Position numbers and translations under genes: made by a program. Below, in pieces: positions 33,492-40,817 of a stretch of DNA of 64,000 nucleotides. The DNA is taken from assembly GCF_000265385.1 (NCBI RefSeq), contig NC_018013.1:2321001-2385000 (forward strand), in the 5' to 3' direction. The notes beneath the pieces were generated by a model. The model was not told the origin of the DNA. It saw only the letters and a program-made list of their open reading frames with translations, and did no database searches. The DNA is from Aequorivita sublithincola DSM 14238 (GTDB taxonomy: Bacteria > Bacteroidota > Bacteroidia > Flavobacteriales > Flavobacteriaceae). Position 1 is the stretch's first letter; each line of letters begins with the position of its first letter.

Positions 33492-33589
33492 ATTACGGTT
33501 CATCCTATAAATAGTACAGTTCGGGTGTTTCTATTTTAAATTGAAGCTTGACTATAGTACTTTTATACTATAATTTAAAAACAACAATT

Positions 33590-33895
33590 ATGGATTCTCA
33601 AGAAAAAGACAATAAATATTTTAAGGCGAAACAACACGTTGCTCAATTAAAGAAGTTTTATAGCAGCTTGATGTTTTACGTAATATTTATAGTTGCGCTG
33701 GCAGGATTAAATTATTATGTAAATGAATTACGCCATCCATGGTTTTTATGGGCAGCTTTTGGTTGGGGAATCGGTCTCTTTTTTCAAGCGTTGAAAGTAT
33801 TTAAATGGAATCCATTTCTAAACAAGGGTTGGGAAGAAAGAAAACTGAAGCAGTTTATGGAAGAAGAGGAACGTAACAATAATAATTGGAACTAA
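33590..33895 (+). CDS. 2TM domain-containing protein (first of three)
   Basis: A 101-residue protein that consists of a single 2TM domain: an amphipathic start ('KYFKAKQHVAQLKKFYSSLM'), two membrane helices, and the end motif 'NKGWEERKLKQFMEEEE'. It resembles the domain at the C-terminus of the kinase just upstream, so the cluster probably arose by duplication. The start at 33590 (MDSQEK) is chosen over 33548. Confidence 0.88.
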   Translation: MDSQEKDNKYFKAKQHVAQLKKFYSSLMFYVIFIVALAGLNYYVNELRHPWFLWAAFGWGIGLFFQALKVFKWNPFLNKGWEERKLKQFMEEEERNNNNWN

Positions 33896-33896
33896 T

Positions 33897-34214
33897 ATGA
33901 AATATTCTGAAAACATAAAATTAAGAAACGCCCGCAAGAGATTAGAAATGCTAAAGAGTTTCTACAAACATCTACTGGTTTATATTGTCGTTAACATCAT
34001 CTTATTTGCTATAAGAGGTAATATATTAGGGTTTTTTCAGAACACTTCGCCAGATAAAAATTTCATAGAATGGATAGATTGGAATATTTTAATAGTTCCT
34101 ATTTTCTGGGGAATCGGATTATTATTTCACGCTGCAAAAGTTTTTCAATATAGATTTAAGTTTATAAAAAACTGGGAAGAAAGACAATTGGAAAGATATG
34201 TTAAAGAAGAATAA
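33897..34214 (+). CDS. 2TM domain-containing protein (second of three)
   Basis: A 105-residue 2TM protein ('LRNARKRLEMLKSFYKHLLV', then 'PIFWGIGLLFHAAKVFQYRF' and 'NWEERQLERYVKEE'). The ATG lies one base after the previous stop. Function unknown; membrane location is certain from the two helices. Confidence 0.88.
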   Translation: MKYSENIKLRNARKRLEMLKSFYKHLLVYIVVNIILFAIRGNILGFFQNTSPDKNFIEWIDWNILIVPIFWGIGLLFHAAKVFQYRFKFIKNWEERQLERYVKEE

Positions 34215-34215
34215 A

Positions 34216-34524
34216 ATGGAAACTAAGAGAAGTCTAGCATATTTAAGAGCAAAGAAAAAAGTAGAAACCCTAAAAGGTTTTTATAGTCACCTAACAGTTT
34301 ATATACTCGTGAATGCTGGAATCATCCTAGTTTCAGCCAATGTTTTCAATAGCAACCCTATAGACTTTTCGGACTGGGGAAACTATGTAACCACCTTTTT
34401 CTGGGGCATCGGATTGGTGTCTCACGCATTATATCTAATCTTTGTGCTTAACGTAAGAAACAATTTTTTGAAAGATTGGGAAGAGAAAAAAATAATGCAG
34501 TTTTTGGAGGAAGAACAAATGTGA
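34216..34524 (+). CDS. 2TM domain-containing protein (third of three)
   Basis: A 102-residue 2TM protein ('AYLRAKKKVETLKGFYSHLT', 'FFWGIGLVSHALYLIFVLNV', 'DWEEKKIMQFLEEEQM'). The start at 34216 (METKRS) leaves one base after the previous stop; the alternative at 34198 would overlap it. It is the last gene of the kinase/2TM operon and is followed by a repeat patch and a terminator. Confidence 0.88.
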   Translation: METKRSLAYLRAKKKVETLKGFYSHLTVYILVNAGIILVSANVFNSNPIDFSDWGNYVTTFFWGIGLVSHALYLIFVLNVRNNFLKDWEEKKIMQFLEEEQM

Positions 34525-34562
34525 AAATTCCAAATTCCAAAAAACCAAATTCCAAAAAAAAA
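34523..34562. repeat. AAATTCC repeat patch
   Basis: GAAAATTCCAAATTCCAAAA and a further CCAAATTCC begin at the stop codon of the third 2TM gene. The 13-mer GAAAATTCCAAAT is shared with the composite repeat at 23996-24008. Confidence 0.7.
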
Positions 34563-34563
34563 T

Positions 34564-34600
34564 AAAAAATGCGGACTGAATAAATCAATCCGCATTTTTT
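34564..34600. terminator. Bidirectional terminator
   Basis: AAAAATGCGGA and TCCGCATTTTT flank a 15-nt loop, with A and T tracts. It separates the 2TM operon from the converging pterin dehydratase gene. Confidence 0.85.
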
Positions 34601-34634
34601 ATTTTAAAGTTTAATAATCCTCTTATTGAAATTT

Positions 34635-34916
34635 CTATCCAATCAAATCATCAATAATCTTTGCCAGCTCAAAATCCTTTTCAGTTACGCCATCGGCATC
34701 GTGGGTAGAAAGGTAAATTTCCAATGAATTGTAAACATTGCTCCATTCCGGATGGTGCTGTAGTTTTTCGGCTTCAAAAGCAATTCGGGTCATTGCCGAA
34801 AAGGCTTCCTTAAAATCTTCAAATTCAAAAATGGTATGCAACGCACCTTCGTGGTAGTCCCAACCTTCAAATTCCTTCAACTTAGCTTTGATTTCTTTTT
34901 CTGATAATGCTTTCAT
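34635..34916 (-). CDS. 4a-hydroxytetrahydrobiopterin dehydratase
   Basis: A 93-residue pterin-4a-carbinolamine dehydratase (PhhB/PCD family). The active-site block is 'EKLQHHPEWSNVYNSLEIYL' followed by 'STHDADGVTEKDFELA', with the catalytic His pair and the Asp. It recycles the pterin cofactor of aromatic amino acid hydroxylases; no hydroxylase gene is in this window. The length is standard. Confidence 0.95.
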   Translation of the reverse strand: MKALSEKEIKAKLKEFEGWDYHEGALHTIFEFEDFKEAFSAMTRIAFEAEKLQHHPEWSNVYNSLEIYLSTHDADGVTEKDFELAKIIDDLIG

Positions 34917-34954
34917 ATTTTTTATTTTTAATTATTGAGGTTTAGCGCGTTAGC

Positions 34955-35812
34955 TTATTTGATTGATATAATTTCTTCTTTCAAACTACATTCTTCAATA
35001 ACTTCCGAAACTGTAATTTGTTTAGAAATAGGCAATTTATTTCCCTTTGGAAGAATCGCATTATAACTATCATCGTTACTGCTAAATACACTTTTAAAGA
35101 TAGGCAATTTATCGCCCAATTTAGAGGTGATTTCTCGAAAAAGATCTTCGTGATGCACCATATCATTGCTAGCCAAATGAAAAATCCCGAAAAGCGAATG
35201 ATTGATAATGTAATGAACCTGCTGGCAGACTTTGCTAATCGTTGTAGCCGTAATCACTAAATTTGGAAACACATCAAAGTTCGCTTGATGCCGAATACAT
35301 TGGCGTAGATGAAGAATCTCTGGAGAATTAATACCTAAAACCATCGGCAATCTCAAAATCCCTGTTTGCTGCGGAATGGTTTCCAACAATAATTTTTCTA
35401 TTGAAATTTTGAATTTTCCCGAAGCGGTTTCCGATAGCGTACTATCATTTTCATAAGAAGGAAGTCGAAACTTTCCATCAAAAACTTCTGAAGACGAAAT
35501 ATAAAGCACAGAACAAGCCTCATTTAACAAAGCGAAATTCACAATTTGCTGATGTACTTCAAACTGATTTCTATAATCTCCTTTTAATGCTGAAATGATA
35601 ACCGTCGGTTTTATAGTGTTAAGCAACAATAATATGGAATCTTCTTCAACGCAGAATTTAGAGAATACTTGGTTTTCAGAAAACGCGCCTTCTTGTTGGC
35701 AGTAAGTACAATGCACATCAAAATAGGGTAGAAGTTCTTTGTACAAGGCATTACCAATGAAGCCACTGCCGCCCAAAATCAAAATCCGCTGTTTTTCTTC
35801 TCTCTTTCTCAT
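34955..35812 (-). CDS. RmlD-like NAD-dependent sugar nucleotide reductase family protein
   Basis: A protein of about 285 residues of the extended short-chain dehydrogenase type. 'RILILGGSGFIGNALYKELL' holds the GxxGxxG nucleotide site, and 'VLYISSSEVFDG' and 'TGILRLPMVLGIN' follow. The canonical YxxxK is not obvious: 'ASGKFKISIEKLLLE' occupies that position, so catalysis may be altered. The long frame back to 35926 would overlap glutaminase, so I chose the ATG at 35812, 20 bp after the glutaminase stop. Substrate unknown. Confidence 0.8.
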   Translation of the reverse strand: MRKREEKQRILILGGSGFIGNALYKELLPYFDVHCTYCQQEGAFSENQVFSKFCVEEDSILLLLNTIKPTVIISALKGDYRNQFEVHQQIVNFALLNEACSVLYISSSEVFDGKFRLPSYENDSTLSETASGKFKISIEKLLLETIPQQTGILRLPMVLGINSPEILHLRQCIRHQANFDVFPNLVITATTISKVCQQVHYIINHSLFGIFHLASNDMVHHEDLFREITSKLGDKLPIFKSVFSSNDDSYNAILPKGNKLPISKQITVSEVIEECSLKEEIISIK

Positions 35813-35832
35813 TAAAATCTTTCGTGAAAACG

Positions 35833-36747
35833 CTAAAAAATAGACAGTTTCGTTCTTGTTGTAAATTGTTCCAAAGCCTGCATTCCTAAATATGGATTTC
35901 CTTTTGGGTTCAAGGCTGGCGCCCAAGTAGCAATAGTAAAGCAGTGTGGTAAAAGTGCTACGATACCGCCGCCAACGCCACTTTTCCCTGGCAATCCTAC
36001 TTCAAAAGCAAATTCGCCAGCTTCGTCGTAAAAACCGCAAGTAAGCATTATTGCATTAATTCGCTTCACTTGGCTGGCAGTTAAATGCTGAACATTTTTT
36101 AAACAAGCTCCTTTGTTTGCAAAAACGAAAAAAGCGTTGGTAAGTTGCTTGCAATCCATCATTATGGAGCATTGATGAAAATAAAAATCCAAAACATCTT
36201 CTACTTCATTATTGAGATTTCCGTAGGCTTTTAATAAATTTGCCGCAGCATAATTGTTGAAACCTGTAATTCGTTCAGATTCGGCAATTTTATTGTTGTA
36301 GGAAATACTATCGTCGTGCGTCAATTCCTTTACAAAATTTAAAAAGTCTTCTTTAGGATTTTTTAAGTGAGAAAGCAGAACGTCAGCAATCACAATGGCT
36401 CCGGAGTTTATTAACGGGTTTCGAGGAATTCCGTTTTCCAGTTCTAAAAGCGAAAGATGGTTAAAAGGGTTTCCCGAAGGTTCCACATCTACACGTTCCC
36501 AAAGATCATTTCCAACAAGCTGAAACGCCTTTGCAAGCGAAAGCACTTTTGAAATACTTTGAATTGAAAATTTTTCTGAAGCATCGCCAACAGAATGACT
36601 TTCACCAGTAATCAGCTGAAGATGGATTCCAAATTTATCTTTTGAAACATTCCCCAACTCTGGAATATAATTCGCGACTTCTCCCGTGTTGTCAACCTTC
36701 TTGAGCGAGCTGTGAATTTCTTCCAATATGGCTTGATAATCTAGCAT
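35833..36747 (-). CDS. glsA: Glutaminase
   Basis: A 304-residue serine-dependent glutaminase that hydrolyses glutamine to glutamate and ammonia. The beta-lactamase-like SxxK motif is Ser64-x-x-Lys67 in 'KFSIQSISKVLSLAKAF'. Other blocks are 'NPLINSGAIVIADVLL', 'YNNKIAESERITGFNNYAAA' and 'GLPGKSGVGGGIVALLPHCF'. The length matches the family. Its ATG overlaps the gcvT stop by one base (TAATG), so the two are translationally coupled. Confidence 0.96.
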   Translation of the reverse strand: MLDYQAILEEIHSSLKKVDNTGEVANYIPELGNVSKDKFGIHLQLITGESHSVGDASEKFSIQSISKVLSLAKAFQLVGNDLWERVDVEPSGNPFNHLSLLELENGIPRNPLINSGAIVIADVLLSHLKNPKEDFLNFVKELTHDDSISYNNKIAESERITGFNNYAAANLLKAYGNLNNEVEDVLDFYFHQCSIMMDCKQLTNAFFVFANKGACLKNVQHLTASQVKRINAIMLTCGFYDEAGEFAFEVGLPGKSGVGGGIVALLPHCFTIATWAPALNPKGNPYLGMQALEQFTTRTKLSIF

Positions 36748-37829
36748 TAACCTTTGTAGAATGGTGTTTTAACGATAGTTGCCGCAACCGGTTTGTTTCG
36801 TATTTGAATAAATATTTCCGTTCCGGGAGCGCTATTTTCAACAGTAACGTAACCCAAACCAATGGCTTTGTTTAAAGATGGCGCCATTGTTCCGCTGGTA
36901 ACGATACCAATAATATTTCCGTCTTTGTCGGCGATTTCATAATCGTGACGCGGAATACCGCGTTCAGTAAGTTCAAAACCAATTAGTTTTCGTTTTACTC
37001 CTTCTTCTTTTTGCTTTTTTAGGTTTTCTGAATTCACAAAATCCTTCGTGAATTTTGTAATCCAACCCAAACCAGCTTCAAGAGGCGAAGTAGTATCACT
37101 TATATCATTTCCGTAAAGGCAGAAGCCCATTTCAAGTCTTAGCGTGTCGCGAGCAGCCAAACCAATTGGTTTTATTCCGAAGTTTTTTCCCGCTTCCATC
37201 ACTTTGTTCCAAACTTGTTCCACTTCGCTATTTTTGCAATAAATCTCGAATCCGCCGCTACCGGTATAACCAGTTGCGCTAATAATTACGTGTTCAATTC
37301 CTGCAAAATCGGCAACTTTAAAATGGTAAAATTTAATCGCACTCAAATCTTCAGAAGTTAAAGATTGCATAGCTTCAATAGCTTTCGGCCCTTGAATTGC
37401 CAAAAGTGAATAATCATCAGATAGATTCCGCATATCGGCGTCCATCGTGTTTTGTTTTTCAATCCAAGCCCAATCTTTATCAATGTTTGAAGCGTTTACG
37501 ACCAATAAATATTGCTCGTCTTGAAGTTTGTAAACTATCAAATCGTCCACAATTCCGCCAGTTTTATTAGGTAAACAAGTGTATTGCGCCTGGCCATCCA
37601 CAAGTTTTGAGGCATCGTTGCTACATACTTTTTGAATTAAATCCAAAGCTTTAGGACCAGTCAATAAAAATTCGCCCATATGCGAAACGTCAAAAACGCC
37701 AACGCCTGTGCGCACCGTTTCGTGTTCTGCGTTTACGCCTTCATAAGAAACAGGCATATTATATCCTGCAAAAGGCACCATTTTAGCGCCCAATTGTTCG
37801 TGTATGTGAGAAAGTGCTATGTTTTTCAT
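36747..37829 (-). CDS. gcvT: Glycine cleavage system aminomethyltransferase (T protein)
   Basis: A 360-residue T protein that transfers the one-carbon unit from the H protein-bound intermediate to tetrahydrofolate. Typical blocks are '[19 protein letters not shown]', '[16 protein letters not shown]', '[19 protein letters not shown]' and '[18 protein letters not shown]'. The other glycine cleavage genes are not here. A GAGC...AGTCG stem-loop-like motif lies 26-43 bp upstream of the start. Grouping with glutaminase suggests a nitrogen or amino acid catabolism unit. Confidence 0.97.
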   Translation of the reverse strand: MKNIALSHIHEQLGAKMVPFAGYNMPVSYEGVNAEHETVRTGVGVFDVSHMGEFLLTGPKALDLIQKVCSNDASKLVDGQAQYTCLPNKTGGIVDDLIVYKLQDEQYLLVVNASNIDKDWAWIEKQNTMDADMRNLSDDYSLLAIQGPKAIEAMQSLTSEDLSAIKFYHFKVADFAGIEHVIISATGYTGSGGFEIYCKNSEVEQVWNKVMEAGKNFGIKPIGLAARDTLRLEMGFCLYGNDISDTTSPLEAGLGWITKFTKDFVNSENLKKQKEEGVKRKLIGFELTERGIPRHDYEIADKDGNIIGIVTSGTMAPSLNKAIGLGYVTVENSAPGTEIFIQIRNKPVAATIVKTPFYKG

Positions 37830-37854
37830 CTTGTTTCTAGTTTTCTTTGAGTGC

Positions 37855-37872
37855 CCTGCGACTCTGCTCAGG
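37855..37872 (-). repeat. Weak copy of the GAGCGCAGTYGA stem-loop motif
   Basis: On the minus strand CCT-GAGCAGAGTCGC-AGG has the same layout as the elements at 40734 and 40786: a 12-nt loop with three differences from GAGCGCAGTCGA, and a short stem. It lies in the leader of gcvT. Confidence 0.45.
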
Positions 37873-38047
37873 CTTTAAGTTTGATAATAATTATTTAGGT
37901 CTTTTGTAATAAATTTTAAGCAAATGTATTACAATCGTGCAAAGGTAACGAAAGTTTGAAAGGTTTATTTTTATCAAGATTTTCGTTAAAATCGTCTAAT
38001 TTGCAGACCTTTTCTCAATGATTTCATTTACTTTTAAAACAAAAACA

Positions 38048-39409
38048 ATGGCCACAACAACTTCATACAATCCATATAATAACGTAGAATTACAAACATA
38101 TAAAAATCATACAAAACAGGAGGTTTCAGATCTAATTGATAAAGCGGACAAACGTTTTTACAGCTGGCGTGAAACTTCTTATTCTGAGCGAAAAAAGCTG
38201 ATGCTTGCTGCAGCTGCTGAATTAAAAAAGAATACAAGAGAATATGCAGAAATGATGTCTTTGGAAATGGGAAAGCCAATTTCACAAGCCATTGGCGAGG
38301 TTGAAAAATGTGCTTGGGTTTGCGAGTTTTACGCTGAAAATGCTGAGAAACAACTTCAAGATGAAGTTGTGCAAACGGATGCTTTCAAAAGTTATGTGAG
38401 CTATGAACCTTTGGGTATCGTACTTGCCGTAATGCCTTGGAACTATCCATTTTGGCAAGTTTTCCGTTTTGCAGCTCCTGCGTTAATGGCTGGGAATATT
38501 GGTCTTTTGAAGCATGCTTCAAACGTTTTTGGAAGTGCTTTGAATATTGAAAAGGTTTTTAAAAGAGCAGGTTTCCCAGAAAATTGTTTTACCACTTTAT
38601 TGATTGGCAGTAAGGATGTTAAAGAAGTGCTTGAAAACGAAAAAGTAAAAGCAGTAACCCTGACGGGAAGTGGCCCAGCTGGTGCTTCCGTGGCTTCGAT
38701 TGCGGGTGAAAACATAAAGAAATCTGTTTTGGAATTAGGCGGAAACAATGCGTTAATAGTGATGAAAGACGCCGATATTGATAAAGCCGTTGCAACCTGC
38801 GTACAAGCACGATTTCAGAATACGGGACAAAGCTGCATCGCTGGAAAAAGATTGATAATAGATGAATCCATTTCCGAAGAATTTGTAGAAAAAATGGTAA
38901 TAAAAGTCCGTGAACTTAAAAGCGGCGATCCAATGGATGAAAAAACCTATGTGGGAACTTTGGCACGCGAGGATCTTGCGAAAGATTTGGAAAAACAAGT
39001 AAACGCTTCCCTAAAATCTGGCGCAAAATTAGCAATTGGCGGAAATCGTCAAGGTGCCTATTATGAACCAACCATTTTGACAAATGTATCTCAAAAGATG
39101 ACCGTTTTTGAAGAAGAAACCTTTGGCCCTGTGCTATCAGTAACAACTTTCAAAACAGTTGAAGAAGCCGTTGAAATGTCAAATAATTCAGAATTTGGTT
39201 TGGGCGTTTCCATTTTCAGCAAAAACATTGAAGCAGCAGAAAAGCTAGCTTTTCAATTTGACGAAGGTGCTGTTTTTATAAATGAATTGGTGAAAAGCGA
39301 CCCAAGATTGCCTTTTGGCGGCATCAAGAAGAGTGGTTACGGCCGCGAACTTAGCCAGCATGGTATTCATGAATTTGTGAATAGGAAAACGATTTTTATA
39401 AACAAGTAA
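38048..39409 (+). CDS. NAD(P)-dependent aldehyde dehydrogenase, succinate-semialdehyde type
   Basis: A 453-residue aldehyde dehydrogenase most like succinate-semialdehyde dehydrogenases. Catalytic Glu229 lies in 'SVLELGGNNALIVMKDAD' and nucleophile Cys263 in 'FQNTGQSCIAGKRLIID'. Also present are 'GIVLAVMPWNYPFWQVFRFA' and 'EEETFGPVLSVTTFKTVEEA'. It would oxidise an aldehyde to the acid with NAD(P). The exact substrate is not provable from sequence. The start is placed at 38048 (MATTTS) because the upstream frame lacks homology. Confidence 0.93.
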   Translation: MATTTSYNPYNNVELQTYKNHTKQEVSDLIDKADKRFYSWRETSYSERKKLMLAAAAELKKNTREYAEMMSLEMGKPISQAIGEVEKCAWVCEFYAENAEKQLQDEVVQTDAFKSYVSYEPLGIVLAVMPWNYPFWQVFRFAAPALMAGNIGLLKHASNVFGSALNIEKVFKRAGFPENCFTTLLIGSKDVKEVLENEKVKAVTLTGSGPAGASVASIAGENIKKSVLELGGNNALIVMKDADIDKAVATCVQARFQNTGQSCIAGKRLIIDESISEEFVEKMVIKVRELKSGDPMDEKTYVGTLAREDLAKDLEKQVNASLKSGAKLAIGGNRQGAYYEPTILTNVSQKMTVFEEETFGPVLSVTTFKTVEEAVEMSNNSEFGLGVSIFSKNIEAAEKLAFQFDEGAVFINELVKSDPRLPFGGIKKSGYGRELSQHGIHEFVNRKTIFINK

Positions 39410-39455
39410 GATTGTGACTGAGCACTGAATTTAAAAGATTTCTTATATTTACGTT

Positions 39456-39683
39456 ATGAAGAAGATAGAAATAAATGTGCCGAATTCTGTGGATGAACAT
39501 TCCATAAAGATGCAATTGGCAGGAATTTTATTTGAACAGGGCGTTTTATCCTCTGGTCAGGCTGCAGAATTGGTGGGTATTTCTCGTAGGAAATTTCTGG
39601 AAACCATTGGTGAATATGGCATATCCATTTTCTCTGAAACTATGGAGGATATTCAAGAATCACTCAAATGGCTAAAACAGTAA
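39456..39683 (+). CDS. UPF0175 family antitoxin
   Basis: A 75-residue protein with 'IKMQLAGILFEQGVLSSGQA' followed by the helix-turn-helix-like 'AELVGISRRKFLETIGEYGI' that defines UPF0175. It overlaps the DUF3368 gene by 16 bp. UPF0175/DUF3368 pairs form a proposed type II toxin-antitoxin system, where this gene would be the antitoxin and also the operon's DNA-binding regulator. Confidence 0.9.
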   Translation: MKKIEINVPNSVDEHSIKMQLAGILFEQGVLSSGQAAELVGISRRKFLETIGEYGISIFSETMEDIQESLKWLKQ

Positions 39684-40138
39684 TTGCAAACACTAGCTGT
39701 TTAATCTCTCTTCATAATATTGGACTGCTTTATATTCTGCAAAAACTTTTTGGAGAAGTTTATATCACTTCTGACATTCAAAGGGTATTTGGGCAATCAC
39801 TACCAGATTGGATTAAAGTTCAAAACCCAAAGAATTCCGAACTGCTCACCACCTTTTATGCAAAATTGGATAAGGGAGAAGCCAGTGCCATCGCTCTAGC
39901 ATTGGAAATACAAAACGCCACCGTTATTATTGATGAATTAAAAGGAAGAAAATTTGCCGAATCTTACAACGTGAAAACCGTTGGAACTATCGGCATATTA
40001 ATATTTGCAAAAGAAAAAGGATTAGTTGTAAATGTAATGGAGGAAATTAATAAAATAATTGAGAGTGGCTTTAGAATTTCCAAAAAATTGCTCACAGAAT
40101 TAAACGATGAACATAGAGAAGATAAAACTAAAGGATAA
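39668..40138 (+). CDS. DUF3368 PIN-like toxin
   Basis: A 156-residue PIN-fold protein. The first acidic position reads 'VIANTSCLISL', Asn in place of the usual Asp, a variation I recall in this family. Further acidic sites are 'KGEASAIALALE' and 'ATVIIDELKGRKFAESYNVK', and 'TVGTIGILIFAKEKGLV' is typical of DUF3368. It is a predicted RNase toxin; activity is not shown here. The gene pair sits between metabolic genes without mobile-element signs. Confidence 0.9.
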   Translation: MAKTVIANTSCLISLHNIGLLYILQKLFGEVYITSDIQRVFGQSLPDWIKVQNPKNSELLTTFYAKLDKGEASAIALALEIQNATVIIDELKGRKFAESYNVKTVGTIGILIFAKEKGLVVNVMEEINKIIESGFRISKKLLTELNDEHREDKTKG

Positions 40139-40158
40139 TATTTAAAAAAAATATACCA

Positions 40159-40725
40159 ATGCTCGACCAACTCCTAAAATACGACACTGAATTTTTTCTT
40201 TTTTTAAACAATTTAGGAAACACTTCTTGGGATGGATTTTGGCTTTTCGTAACCGAAAAATGGTCGTCAATACCTATCTATGCTATTCTTCTGTATTTAA
40301 TTTACAAGAATTATGGACTAAAAGGAACACTCGTAGTTATTGTTTGTGTTGCATTAATGATTACTGCTACAGATCAATTGGCAAATCTTTTTAAATATGG
40401 CGTTAGGCGTCCGCGGCCTTGTCAAGTTGCAGAGTTAAAAGAACAAATGCGCTACATTGCCGATGGTTGTGGTAGGTTTGGATATTTCTCTGCACATGCC
40501 GCAAGCTCAATGGCGGCTGCTTTGTTTTTAGGACTGAGTCTTCAGAAATGGTATAAATATTTACCGTTTTTATTACTTCTTTGGGCTGTGATTACTGCTT
40601 ATAGCAGAATTTATTTGGGCGTTCATTATCCGTTAGATGTAATTACAGGAATGGCTTTTGGGGGCGTTATAGGTTGGCTGTTTTATCTTCTGCAAAAATG
40701 GGGACAGAAGAAATTTAATTCGTAA
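40159..40725 (+). CDS. PAP2 family membrane phosphatase
   Basis: A 188-residue PAP2 phosphatase with five or so helices. The three catalytic motifs are visible: 'KYGVRRPRP' (KxxxxxxRP), 'YFSAHAASSMA' (SAH in place of PSGH) and 'AYSRIYLGVHYPLDVITG' (SRxxxxxHxxxD). It dephosphorylates a lipid phosphate, perhaps undecaprenyl diphosphate or lipid A, at the outer face of the inner membrane. It is 20 bp after the toxin stop. Confidence 0.92.
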   Translation: MLDQLLKYDTEFFLFLNNLGNTSWDGFWLFVTEKWSSIPIYAILLYLIYKNYGLKGTLVVIVCVALMITATDQLANLFKYGVRRPRPCQVAELKEQMRYIADGCGRFGYFSAHAASSMAAALFLGLSLQKWYKYLPFLLLLWAVITAYSRIYLGVHYPLDVITGMAFGGVIGWLFYLLQKWGQKKFNS

Positions 40726-40733
40726 ATTATGTT

Positions 40734-40755
40734 AGGTTGAGCGCAGTCGAAACCT
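40734..40755 (+). repeat. GAGCGCAGTYGA stem-loop element, copy A
   Basis: AGGTT-GAGCGCAGTCGA-AACCT: the 12-nt loop 40739-40750 is flanked by a perfect 5-bp stem. See also copy B, whose stem has a different sequence but still pairs. Confidence 0.75.
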
Positions 40756-40785
40756 CTTTCTAATAACGAAATTTCAAATCAAGAA

Positions 40786-40807
40786 ACCCCTCAACTGCGC
40801 TCGGGGT
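40786..40807 (-). repeat. GAGCGCAGTYGA stem-loop element, copy B
   Basis: On the minus strand ACCCC-GAGCGCAGTTGA-GGGGT has the same 12-nt loop (one change) and a different 5-bp stem. It lies 11 bp past the stop of the GT39 gene and faces copy A, making an inverted pair between converging genes. Confidence 0.75.
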
Positions 40808-40817
40808 GACATTGCGA

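Noticed and set aside
35812..35926. Longer N-terminus for the RmlD-like gene overlapping glutaminase
   Set aside because: The extra residues are antisense-free frame-shift overlap of the glsA coding end, and the Rossmann motif starts right after the chosen ATG.
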